From positions 122,000 to 185,999 of the forward strand of contig DAOULH010000057.1 in assembly GCA_034420475.1 (NCBI GenBank): a stretch of DNA of 64,000 nucleotides, written 5' to 3'. A model generated the notes under the pieces. It saw only the letters and a list, made by a program, of their open reading frames with translations, was not told the origin of the DNA and made no database searches. A program made the translations under genes and the position numbers. Below are positions 16,460 through 24,240 of the stretch, one piece after another. How positions within the stretch are numbered: position 1 is the stretch's first letter; every line of letters begins with the position of its first letter. The DNA is from Bin87 sp034420475 (GTDB lineage: Bacteria; Chloroflexota; Dehalococcoidia; Lucifugimonadales; UBA3495).

Positions 16460-16984
16460 ATGCCACGAGCTACGTTAGATTTGCAGAACGCGGGCGACCT
16501 CTCGGCCGTCGGCGGCCAATGGAAAGTGGCGCACGGATTCGTGCCCGACGAACCCAATGAGGGAATCGTCCCCGAAGCGGAGGGGTCGCCGTGCCGCCTG
16601 CCCGACTATGATGACTCCGGCTGGGAAGATTGCGGCGATCTGGGCGCATGGCGACGACGCGGCGTGTCGTTCATCTGGTACCGCATCAAGGCGACCCTGC
16701 CGGAAACCGTCGGCGGCCGGTCACTGGAAGGCGCGCGGTGCCTCTTCGAGTCGTGCATCGACGACTACGGCGAGATCTGGATCAACGGCGAGTGCGACCG
16801 GGAACGCGCGACCGTGCAGGGGTTCAACGTTCCCCAGCGTGTGGTCGTATCCACCGAGCCCAAAGCTGGCGACGAGGTCACCATCGCGATCCTGGCGATG
16901 AACGGCCCACTGGCCGCACCGGGCGGCGCGGTGTTCGTCCGCTACGCCAACCTTGCGTTCGAGTGGCGGGAAGCCGGCTACTGA
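16460..16984 (+). CDS. galactose-binding-like jelly-roll domain protein
   Basis: 174 aa, GGAGG upstream. The whole length resembles the N-terminal sugar-binding jelly roll of family 2 glycoside hydrolases: DYDDSGWEDCGDLGAW, then SFIWYRIKATLPE and DYGEIWINGE. No catalytic domain follows. Such stand-alone domains may bind carbohydrates or be remnants of larger hydrolases; here both ends look complete. It ends 28 bp before palindrome copy 2. Confidence 0.75.
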   Translation: MPRATLDLQNAGDLSAVGGQWKVAHGFVPDEPNEGIVPEAEGSPCRLPDYDDSGWEDCGDLGAWRRRGVSFIWYRIKATLPETVGGRSLEGARCLFESCIDDYGEIWINGECDRERATVQGFNVPQRVVVSTEPKAGDEVTIAILAMNGPLAAPGGAVFVRYANLAFEWREAGY

Positions 16985-17011
16985 GTCCCCGAACCGAAAC
17001 CGGTGAGAAAC

Positions 17012-17037
17012 CAGGGGCGAATGATTATTCGCCCCTG
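17012..17037. repeat. GGGGCGA palindrome, copy 2
   Basis: 11-bp stem CAGGGGCGAAT / ATTCGCCCCTG with GATT loop, between two convergent genes (stops at 16984 and 17062). Near-identical to copy 1. The location fits a bidirectional terminator. Confidence 0.7.
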
Positions 17038-17061
17038 CACATTTGAGTCGGCGTCGACGGG

Positions 17062-17376
17062 TCAAGACAGCCAGTCGTCTTTTTCCTCGTCGCCCCCATC
17101 CTCGCCGTCGTTGGTGACCACCTGTCCGGGGTTATGTGAATAACCGCGCGACTCCAGTTCAGTTTGGATGGTGGACGCGAAATCGGCGGGCGCCTGGCTC
17201 GCTGGCAGCGTTATTTCTATGGTGCCGCGCTCGGTCACGCTGACCTCGCCCGGGTCCTCGCGGGCCAACTCCACGCTGACCGATTCACGGTGGATGCCGA
17301 AATCGTCGGTTACCGCAAAGACTGCGGCCATGTCCTCCATGGTGATGATGGTGACGTGATCGTCAGACATGGTCAT
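17062..17376 (-). CDS. small acidic protein, unknown function
   Basis: 104 aa from ATG 17376; AGGAG overlaps the TAG stop of the upstream thioredoxin-like gene, so the two are translationally coupled. Acidic throughout, with a tail rich in D, E and G (DGEDGGDEEKDDWLS). A central part (VSVTERGTIEITLP) looks beta-strand-like. No known domain recognised. Coupling suggests a role with the thioredoxin-fold protein. Confidence 0.6.
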   Translation of the reverse strand: MTMSDDHVTIITMEDMAAVFAVTDDFGIHRESVSVELAREDPGEVSVTERGTIEITLPASQAPADFASTIQTELESRGYSHNPGQVVTNDGEDGGDEEKDDWLS

Positions 17377-17378
17377 GG

Positions 17379-18008
17379 CTACTCCTGTGGCGGCCACTCG
17401 GTGCCGCCCTCGGCCGGCCTTTCAGCAGCGGGCAGCGCCATGCCGTCGGCCACCACCTGCTGGAATTCGTTCAGGATGACCGAACCCCATTCGGCAGCCT
17501 TGCTCACCCGGTGAGCGGTGCGGCGTCCCCGTGTCTGCTGGCGGCGCTCCCCTTCGTCGGAAACGGAGGCGGCGGCCTGGGCGACCATCTCGTCCATGGC
17601 ATCGATGGTAGGAACCAGCGACCGGGCCGTCTCGATGAAGCGCGCGATCTCGCCCATAGCCCCGTCAAAGACCACGAACACCGGCACCGTTCCGGCGCGG
17701 TGCTCGGGCAGGAAACTATTGGTCAACTCCAGCTCATCGTCCCGATTGAACACGCTGAGCCGGATGTTGTCGCAGGCGTCGGCGAGACGCAGGATGGCCG
17801 GCGTGGTGGACATGGCGTCGCCGCACCAGTCCGATGTGAAGACGGCCAGGTTCACCGGCTGGTCCAACCCGTTGAAGTAGTCCAGCACGTTCTCGGGTAT
17901 GGAAACGCCGGCGTGGATCTGGCAGAACGGGTCCTTGTTGACCTTGATGATGTCGATGTACTGCTCGGTGGTCATTCCCTGGCTGAACTTCTCTGCTGAC
18001 AGTGTCAT
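17379..18008 (-). CDS. thioredoxin family protein
   Basis: 209 aa from ATG 18008, with a strong GGGAGGTG upstream. Thioredoxin-fold core: VNLAVFTSDWCGDAMSTTPA near residues 50-70, where the usual CxxC is replaced by WCGDAMS with a single cysteine, then TVPVFVVFDGAMGEI with the cis-proline. It resembles thioredoxin-like proteins of the TlpA/BrxB-like single-Cys type seen in several Chloroflexi. The C-terminal 60 residues (RRQQTRGRRTAHR onward) are an extension. Disulfide reductase activity is uncertain given the missing second cysteine. Confidence 0.82.
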   Translation of the reverse strand: MTLSAEKFSQGMTTEQYIDIIKVNKDPFCQIHAGVSIPENVLDYFNGLDQPVNLAVFTSDWCGDAMSTTPAILRLADACDNIRLSVFNRDDELELTNSFLPEHRAGTVPVFVVFDGAMGEIARFIETARSLVPTIDAMDEMVAQAAASVSDEGERRQQTRGRRTAHRVSKAAEWGSVILNEFQQVVADGMALPAAERPAEGGTEWPPQE

Positions 18009-18135
18009 TTCGCACCTCCCGGTTTTCTGAAGGCGTTTTTGCCGTGGCCTGTGCCCGGTGCTAAAATCGTGGCCATATATTACCAGCCCCCAGTGGGCAA
18101 AAACGGAGCCGCTGTTGACTACCGAACGAGGCGGA

Positions 18136-18537
18136 GTGTACCTGAAATATGCCCTGTTCTGCCGTGAGACCGAAGAGGGGGACGGGGGCGACCTGAGTTT
18201 CAAAGGCGTCATTGACCTGGTGGACATCCCGATGCCGGAAGAGCCGCCCAGCGGGGACGGCCCACGGGTGCTTGCCAACGTGGACGCGCAATTGGCGTTC
18301 TGCATCGCCGGAGCCACCGCCGGACTGCACACGCTGGAGGTGACGATCCGAGCGCCGGGCGCGAGCCTGTCCAGCCCACCGCCCCAGGAAGTGACCTGGG
18401 ACGAAGGCATTTTCTTCCAGCGCTGGATCAAGCCCTTCCGCATTCCGGTGACGCGCCTCGGCCGTCACGTGGCCGCCATCGCCTTCGACGGCATGCCGCT
18501 GGGCGAGGCCAGTTTCCTGGTGCGGCTGAAGCCGTAA
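18136..18537 (+). CDS. DUF6941-like protein
   Basis: 133 aa from GTG 18136, chosen because homologous-looking sequence (VYLKYALFCRETEE, then LSFKGVIDLVDIP) begins there; a GTG at 18058 would add 26 residues without a ribosome binding site. The pattern of an N-terminal strand, a short turn with serine-phenylalanine-glycine, and a C-terminal VAAIAFDGMPLGEASFLVRL matches small two-layer beta proteins of the DUF6941 type. Function unknown. Palindrome copy 3 follows 33 bp after the stop. Confidence 0.55.
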   Translation: MYLKYALFCRETEEGDGGDLSFKGVIDLVDIPMPEEPPSGDGPRVLANVDAQLAFCIAGATAGLHTLEVTIRAPGASLSSPPPQEVTWDEGIFFQRWIKPFRIPVTRLGRHVAAIAFDGMPLGEASFLVRLKP

Positions 18538-18569
18538 GCAACAGATCCGCGCCGTGATAGCAAAAGAAC

Positions 18570-18593
18570 AGGGGCGAGTGAGCACTCGCCCCT
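18570..18593. repeat. GGGGCGA palindrome, copy 3
   Basis: 11-bp stem AGGGGCGAGTG / CACTCGCCCCT, between convergent genes (stops at 18537 and 18622). Same outer GGGGCGA core as copies 1 and 2 but a compensated change in the inner stem (AGTG/CACT for AATG/CATT). Confidence 0.7.
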
Positions 18594-18621
18594 TCATCGT
18601 TTCCGAGGATGGGCCAAAAGA

Positions 18622-20967
18622 CTATGAGCCGTCCCGCTCCCACAGCGCTTCCAGAACCGCGCCCGGATTCATCGGCAGGCTCTCCAGCCTGGCCCCCGTT
18701 GCCCGGGCAATGGCGTTGCCGATGGCGGCCATGGGCGGAACCAGGGATACCTCGCCGACGCCGCGCACGCCCAGGGGATGGCCGGGATTCGGCACTTCCA
18801 CGATGACGGTGTCGATCATGGGAAGGTCCAGCGCGGTGGGCATGCGGTAGTCCAGGAAGGACGAGTTGAGCATCTGCCCATCGTCGTCGAAGAAGTACTC
18901 CTCGTTCAGCGCCCAGCCGATGCCCTGGACGGCTCCGCCCTGGATCTGGCCCTCCACGTAGCTGGGGTGGATCGCCTTGCCGCAGTCCTGGATGGCGGTG
19001 AAGCGCAGCAGTTCCACCTTGCCGGTGTCGGGATCGACCTCAACGTCGGCGACGTTGATGGCAAAGGCGTTGCCGACGCCGGCCGGGTTGGCCGCGCCGT
19101 GTCCGACGATGGGGCCGCCGGTTCCGTTGAGGCGCCGGGCCAACTGGTCGAAGGTCATGCGGAGGGCGTCGTCGGAGCGGTGGGCCAGTGAGCCGTCCTC
19201 CTGGTACTCCACGTCCTCGACCGGAACGTCCCAGATGCGGGCGGCGCGCTCGACCATCTGGCGGCGCACTTCCTCGCCGGCCTGGTACACGGCTGTGCCC
19301 ATCTTGAAGGTGACGCCGCTCCCGCCGGCGCCGCTGCTGTAACCGATGCTGTCGGTGTCCACGATGGACGGCTTGATACGCTCGGCGGGCAGACCCAGAA
19401 CCTCGGCCACGTGCATGGCCATCACGGCGCGAGACCCGCCGATGTCGGGCGAACCCTCGATGAGGCTGACCGTGCCGTCGGGCATGACGCTGGCCACGGC
19501 AGTTGCCGGGCCGGTGCCGTTGAACCACGCGCCGGCGGCGATGCCGCGCCCGGTGACGCGACCGGGCGCTGAAGGCTCGGGTACGGGCGACGCCAGATGC
19601 GGGTGCTCCTGGGTGGCTTGCAGGATTTCCACCATGCCGATACGCCGGAAGGCGGGGCCGCCGATCTGCCGGCTGCCCTCCTTGGAAGCATTGTTGAGGC
19701 GGAACTCCACCGGATCCACTCCCAGCTTTTCGCACAGCTCATCGATGGCCTGCTCGGCGGCGAAGGAAGCGGCCGGCGAACCGGGGGCGCGATACGCGGC
19801 GGCCTTGGGCACGTTGGTCACCACGTCATAACCCTCTACGAAACCGTTGGCGATGTCGTAGGGAGCGAACATGGTGCGGCAACCGCTGGGCACCGGCGAA
19901 CCGGGAAACGCGCCGGCTTCGTAGATCAGGGTCGCCTGGGCCGCCGTGAACCGACCGTCGCGGGTTCCGCCCACCTTGACCTTGATATGGCTGCTGGAGG
20001 TGGGGCCGGTGCCGGTGAATACCTCGGTGCGGGTCATGGCAATTTTGACGGGGCGGCCGGTCTTGCGGGCCAACGCGCCAACGACGGGCTCCAGGTAGCA
20101 GCCGCCCTGGCCTTTTCCTCCAAACCCGCCGCCGATCTCCATGGGGACCACGTTAACCTGGCCCACGGATACGCCGAGGATGCGGCTGGTGTGGTCGCGC
20201 AGGGCGAAGTGTCCTTGACTGCTGGCCCAGATGGTGACGGTGCCGTCGGTATTCCAGCGGGCGGTTGCCGAGTGCGGCTCGATGTAACCCTGGTGGACCT
20301 GACGGGTATGGTACTCGCGTTCCACGATGGCGTCGGCCTCGGCGAAACCGGCCTCCGGGTCGCCTGAAGTGAACTGGAAGTGGTTGGACACGTTGGACCC
20401 GCCGGCCCCTTCTTCAGCCCAACCGCCCGAACGCTGCGCCGGATTGGACAGGGTCATCAGGCGTTCGTGAACCGCCGGGGCGCCGTCGGCCATGGCCTCC
20501 TGGGCCGTGAGGACGGCGGGAAGCACCTCCCAGTCCACTTCGATCAGCGCCAGGGCTTCCTCCGCCAGGTGCGGCGAGTCGGCGGCGATGGCGGCGACGG
20601 CGTGTCCGCGATACAAAGCCTTTTCGCGAGCCATCACGTTGCGGCTGTAGAAGCCGTAGTTGACGGCGGCCCCTTCCTCCTGGTCCTTGATCTCGGCGGA
20701 CACCTCGGGGAAATCAGCTGAGGTTACGACCGCATGAACGCCCGGAAGCGCCAGGGCCTTGCTGGCGTCGATGCCGCGAATGCGCGCGTGGGCGTGGGGG
20801 CTGCGCAGGATCTTGCCGTGCAGCATCCCGGGGAGATGAATGTCAGCGGCGTAGCGGGCGCGGCCCATGACCTTGTCGGGACCGTCGTGGCGCACTGGGC
20901 GCGTGCCGACGACTCGGTAGTTTTCCTCAGGGTCGGCGAGGACGATGTTGGGTTTGTAGTCAAGCAT
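18622..20967 (-). CDS. xanthine dehydrogenase family molybdopterin-binding subunit
   Basis: 781 aa from ATG 20967 (GGGAGGT upstream). The N-terminal Ald_Xan_dh_C hammerhead domain (GRARYAADIHLPGMLHGKIL) is followed by two molybdopterin-binding domains (GGGFGGKG near residue 270, GGSRAVMAMHVAEVLG, and the C-terminal GVRGVGEVSLVPP whose glutamate is the catalytic base position). It hydroxylates aldehydes, purines, nicotinate, CO or similar, depending on partners. The FAD (CoxM/XdhB) and 2Fe-2S (CoxS/XdhC) subunits are not adjacent; one of the many orphan paralogues typical of SAR202-like genomes. Substrate unknown. Confidence 0.95.
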   Translation of the reverse strand: MLDYKPNIVLADPEENYRVVGTRPVRHDGPDKVMGRARYAADIHLPGMLHGKILRSPHAHARIRGIDASKALALPGVHAVVTSADFPEVSAEIKDQEEGAAVNYGFYSRNVMAREKALYRGHAVAAIAADSPHLAEEALALIEVDWEVLPAVLTAQEAMADGAPAVHERLMTLSNPAQRSGGWAEEGAGGSNVSNHFQFTSGDPEAGFAEADAIVEREYHTRQVHQGYIEPHSATARWNTDGTVTIWASSQGHFALRDHTSRILGVSVGQVNVVPMEIGGGFGGKGQGGCYLEPVVGALARKTGRPVKIAMTRTEVFTGTGPTSSSHIKVKVGGTRDGRFTAAQATLIYEAGAFPGSPVPSGCRTMFAPYDIANGFVEGYDVVTNVPKAAAYRAPGSPAASFAAEQAIDELCEKLGVDPVEFRLNNASKEGSRQIGGPAFRRIGMVEILQATQEHPHLASPVPEPSAPGRVTGRGIAAGAWFNGTGPATAVASVMPDGTVSLIEGSPDIGGSRAVMAMHVAEVLGLPAERIKPSIVDTDSIGYSSGAGGSGVTFKMGTAVYQAGEEVRRQMVERAARIWDVPVEDVEYQEDGSLAHRSDDALRMTFDQLARRLNGTGGPIVGHGAANPAGVGNAFAINVADVEVDPDTGKVELLRFTAIQDCGKAIHPSYVEGQIQGGAVQGIGWALNEEYFFDDDGQMLNSSFLDYRMPTALDLPMIDTVIVEVPNPGHPLGVRGVGEVSLVPPMAAIGNAIARATGARLESLPMNPGAVLEALWERDGS

Positions 20968-21026
20968 AGAGCGGCGACCTCCCGGGCAATGTCGTTGGAA
21001 TATGCGGTAGCAGTAATTTACCACAA

Positions 21027-21052
21027 GGTGGCAGCCCTTTCGGACTGCCACC
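21027..21052 (-). terminator. hairpin after the exported protein gene
   Basis: GGTGGCAGCCC / GGACTGCCACC with a TTTC loop (10 of 11 pairs), 33 bp beyond the stop at 21085 of the minus-strand exported-protein gene and before the molybdopterin oxidoreductase gene. TTGTGG follows on the minus strand. Confidence 0.5.
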
Positions 21053-21084
21053 GGCCTGGCAGAGGGTGGTTGGCGGTATGTATT

Positions 21085-21708
21085 CTAACCGCGGTGCCCG
21101 TGCCGGCCCCAGCGCGTATCGCTCTCGCCATCGCCGTCGGCGTCCCCGTGGCCGTGACGACCGTGCTTCCGGGAAACCTCGGGCAGCGAGTCCGGGCGGT
21201 CGTCGTGCCAGGCGTCCAGGGCGTCGGACTCATCCTGGGTCAACTTTTCGTTTTCCACCAGCCGCGCCAGGAAACTGTCCACCTTGTCGGAATCGGATGT
21301 GCTGGCTAACTTGAGCGCCAGCGGGCCGGAGTTGGCGGGGCGCTCATCGAACCACGCGTTGGCCGCGTCAGCCTGATCTTGTGTCAGGGTTTCATCCGAA
21401 ACCAAAGCCGCCATACGTTCCTCGAATTTGGTGTTGACCTGCTCGTCCAGAGCAGTGGCAAAAGCGGATTCCAGCGTGTCCTGCTCGATGCCCAGTATTT
21501 CCGCCACCCGCCCCATGATGGCGCTGCGGTTGCCTATGCCGGCCCGGTGGTCGTCGTGATCGTAACCGTGATGCAGGGCGTTGCCGATTGCCTGGGACGG
21601 CGCGCCAGCGGCGAACACGGTGCCGCCAACCAACCCCACGGCCAGCAGCGCCACTGAAGCCGCGACGAGAAACCAACGCTTTCGGATGTTGCGAATTCGG
21701 TTGAACAT
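21085..21708 (-). CDS. exported protein with two DUF2680-like repeats
   Basis: 207 aa from ATG 21708 (CAGGAGG upstream). The N-terminus is a signal peptide or anchor (KRWFLVAASVALLAVGLVGG, cleavage near VFAAG). Then IMGRVAEILGIEQDTLESAF and two similar segments with LTQDQADAANAWFDERP and LTQDESDALDAWHDDRP, and a His/Gly/Asp-rich tail (HGRHGHGDADGDGE) that may bind metal. It lies 90 bp after the histidine kinase gene on the same strand, so it is probably an envelope target or accessory of that two-component system. Confidence 0.75.
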   Translation of the reverse strand: MFNRIRNIRKRWFLVAASVALLAVGLVGGTVFAAGAPSQAIGNALHHGYDHDDHRAGIGNRSAIMGRVAEILGIEQDTLESAFATALDEQVNTKFEERMAALVSDETLTQDQADAANAWFDERPANSGPLALKLASTSDSDKVDSFLARLVENEKLTQDESDALDAWHDDRPDSLPEVSRKHGRHGHGDADGDGESDTRWGRHGHRG

Positions 21709-21798
21709 TTTTGCCTCCTGCGCCGCCTGCGGTGATAGATTTGCCAAGCTGGAGCGGCGTCGATGAGTGCAGGATAGGGATGCAACATTTAGAAATTA

Positions 21799-23247
21799 TT
21801 AATGCTCGCCGAGCGGCAAATCGAACCCGAACCGGCTTCCCGATCCCTCTTGGCTTTCTACCCAGATGACGCCGCCGTGGGCTTCCACCAGCTGCCGAGC
21901 GATGGTCAGACCCAAGCCAGAGCCTCCGGCGCTCCTTTCGCGGGAAGAGTCCACCCGATAAAGCCGGTCGAACACGTAGGGCAGCGCGTCCGCCGGTATG
22001 CCCGGGCCGGTGTCGGACACGGACACCCGCACGCTGTCGCCGGCGCTTTCGACGGCAAGAGCGACGGCGCCGCCGGGTGGAGTGTGGGCGACGGCGTTGT
22101 CTATCAGATTGACCAGAACCTGCTCGATGCGCCGGCGATCCACGTCCAGGGTGGGCAGGTAGTCGGGAGCCGTGACCACGAGAGCGACCGCGGCAGCCTC
22201 GGTTCGTGGTCGGAAGGATTCGGCGACCTGGGCCGCGATATCGCCCACGGAGGCCGGTTCCAGGGCAAGTTCAAAATCTCGGGACTCCGTGGCGGCGAGC
22301 AGGCGGAGATCGTCCACCAGGCGGTTGAGGTGCAGGGTTTGGCGATGGACGGTGTCCAGGTTTTCAGCGTCGGGCGCAATCAGGCCGTCCTGCATGGCCT
22401 CGATATGGCCCTGGATATTGGTGAGCGGAGTGCGCAGTTCGTGGGCGACGTCCGCCACCATGTTGCGGCGCTGCCGCTCCGAATCCTCCAGGGCGCCGGC
22501 CATGTTATTGAAGGCATGGCCCAGTTCAGCCACCTCGTCGTTGCCCCGGACCGCTGCCCGGCTGGACAAGTTCCCGGCTCCAAGTTCGCGGGCCGCCAGG
22601 GTCAGACTGCCAATGGACGCCAGCATCCGACGCGACATGAGGATCACCAGGATGATGCCCGCCAGACCGGCAACGATACCCGCAATCTTCAAGGCGCGTC
22701 CCACGGCGTCGGCAAACCGCGACAACGGGGGTTCAGCGTCGGGCGGCGGGCCGGCCGCGGCGCTCGACGGCAAAAGCGGGCGGAAGCCACCGCGCCCGTC
22801 AGCAGCTAATGCGACCGACCCGACCCGGGTTCCCTCGACCACTATCGGGGTCAGGTATTGAGAAGGAATCGGATGGTCGCTGTGGCGCTCATTGCCGAAG
22901 AACGTCCGCCGGCGGTTTTCGTGACCTCCCCGCCGGTGGGCGTGGGGATCGCCATCAGCGATCATCCTGCCTTCGGCGTCCAGCAGGATGATTTCCCGCT
23001 CCGTCTGGAAACTCATCCGGTTGACGAAACCCTGCGCGCCATCCCAGCCTCCGTTGTCGGCATGGAAATCGGCCAGGGCCACTACGATGCGATTGGCCCG
23101 GACGCGGTCCTGTTCCAACTGGACCCGGTCGACTTCCCGCTGCGCCGCCAGCCCGGTGAACACCGCCACCGACCCCAGGGCCAACGCCAGGATGACGGCG
23201 AACCCCAGCGCCAGACGCCACCGGAGGCCGAACCGCCACCTAGGCAT
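21799..23247 (-). CDS. HAMP-domain sensor histidine kinase
   Basis: 482 aa from ATG 23247, overlapping the response regulator stop by 8 bp. TM1 (LALGFAVILALALGSVAVFT), extracytoplasmic sensor of about 140 residues with an H/R-rich stretch (HAHRRGGHENRRRTFF), TM2 (IAGIVAGLAGIILVILM), HAMP, HisKA with DVAHELRTPLTNIQGHIE (phospho-His), and HATPase_c with NLIDNAVAHTPPGG, DTGPGIP and GGSGLGLTIA. All catalytic boxes are present. It phosphorylates the adjacent OmpR-type regulator. The histidine-rich sensor could respond to metal or envelope state; this is inference. Confidence 0.96.
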   Translation of the reverse strand: MPRWRFGLRWRLALGFAVILALALGSVAVFTGLAAQREVDRVQLEQDRVRANRIVVALADFHADNGGWDGAQGFVNRMSFQTEREIILLDAEGRMIADGDPHAHRRGGHENRRRTFFGNERHSDHPIPSQYLTPIVVEGTRVGSVALAADGRGGFRPLLPSSAAAGPPPDAEPPLSRFADAVGRALKIAGIVAGLAGIILVILMSRRMLASIGSLTLAARELGAGNLSSRAAVRGNDEVAELGHAFNNMAGALEDSERQRRNMVADVAHELRTPLTNIQGHIEAMQDGLIAPDAENLDTVHRQTLHLNRLVDDLRLLAATESRDFELALEPASVGDIAAQVAESFRPRTEAAAVALVVTAPDYLPTLDVDRRRIEQVLVNLIDNAVAHTPPGGAVALAVESAGDSVRVSVSDTGPGIPADALPYVFDRLYRVDSSRERSAGGSGLGLTIARQLVEAHGGVIWVESQEGSGSRFGFDLPLGEH

Positions 23248-23926
23248 CGCCGAACCGGTAGCCGACGCCGTGAACGGTCTGCACGTACCGGGGTTTCCGC
23301 ACGTCGGGCTCGATCTTGCGCCGCAAGTTGGCGATGTGCACGTCAACCGTCCGGTCGTAGCCGTCGAAGTCGTAGCCGAAGACGCCCTCGATGATCTGGT
23401 CACGGGAGAAGGGCCGGCCGGGCTGGGACGCCAGCAGGGAAAGGAGCCGGAACTCCGTTGGCGTCAACGACGGTCTCTCGTCTCCTCGCAGTACCGTCTG
23501 CTTCCGGGCGTCGATAGTGATCCCGTCATATTCGATCATCGGGGGCCCCGACGGCGACTGCCGGGACGTGCGCCGCAAGACGGCGCGCACCCGGGCCGCC
23601 AGTTCCCGGGGACTGAACGGCTTCACGATGTAATCGTCGGCGCCCAGATCCAGGCCGGCCAGGCGGTCGTCCTCGCCGACGCGGGCGGTGGCCATGATGA
23701 TGGGCACGTCGGATTCCTCGCGCAGGGCCCGGCAGACGCTCATGCCGTCCAGCCGGGGCAGCATCAGGTCCAGAACAATCAGGTCGGGATTGTCGGCGCG
23801 GGCCGCGTTGAGACCGGACACGCCGTCGCCGGCGGTAGTCACGGTGTGACCGTCGCGCTCCAGGTACAGCCGGACAATCCGCGCGATGCCCGGATCGTCT
23901 TCGATCACCAGTATGTCGCTCGCCAT
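23240..23926 (-). CDS. OmpR/PhoB family response regulator
   Basis: 228 aa from ATG 23926. Receiver domain with acidic pair in VIEDDPGI, phospho-acceptor in LIVLDLMLPRLDG and lysine in KPFSPRELAARV. C-terminal winged helix with LTPTEFRLLSLLASQPGRPF and TVDVHIANLRRKIEPD. DNA-binding transcription factor paired with the overlapping kinase gene. No Shine-Dalgarno is clear at this ATG; the frame extends to 24004. The MITE at 24009-24168 lies immediately upstream, within the likely promoter region. Confidence 0.96.
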   Translation of the reverse strand: MASDILVIEDDPGIARIVRLYLERDGHTVTTAGDGVSGLNAARADNPDLIVLDLMLPRLDGMSVCRALREESDVPIIMATARVGEDDRLAGLDLGADDYIVKPFSPRELAARVRAVLRRTSRQSPSGPPMIEYDGITIDARKQTVLRGDERPSLTPTEFRLLSLLASQPGRPFSRDQIIEGVFGYDFDGYDRTVDVHIANLRRKIEPDVRKPRYVQTVHGVGYRFGDA

Positions 23927-24008
23927 GTCAAACACGGATCCGTCGGGGAGTGGACTGGTTACAGGATAAAGACGGACCCGCGTTTCAGGCAAACGTCGAT
24001 CCAACAGC

Positions 24009-24168
24009 GTAACTGTTCAGAATCTAGGGGGTTGTCATTGCGAGGCGCTTGCGCCGTGGCAATCTCGACGCCATAGCAGCAACGTCTGCCTCAAAGGACT
24101 CCCCTACGCCAACCAGATTGCCGCGCTTCGCTCGCAATGACACTTTCCCGGCAACTCTGAACAGTTAC
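24009..24168. mobile_element. MITE copy 1 with 13-bp terminal repeats and 8-bp target duplication
   Basis: 160 bp bounded by terminal inverted repeats GTAACTGTTCAGA (24009-24021) and TCTGAACAGTTAC (24156-24168), flanked by perfect direct repeats CCAACAGC (24001-24008 and 24169-24176). The interior contains the TCATTGCGAGGCGCTTGCG / CTTCGCTCGCAATGA inverted motif. No coding capacity. An 8-bp duplication and ends beginning GTAA match the IS66 family, so an IS66-type transposase probably moved it. Copy 2 is at 41476, in the opposite orientation. Confidence 0.85.
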
Positions 24169-24240
24169 CCAACAGCCTGCGGTCAGCAGGCGGGAAACTC
24201 GCCGCGGATCACGTTCCCACGGCCCAGCAACGTTCACCGG

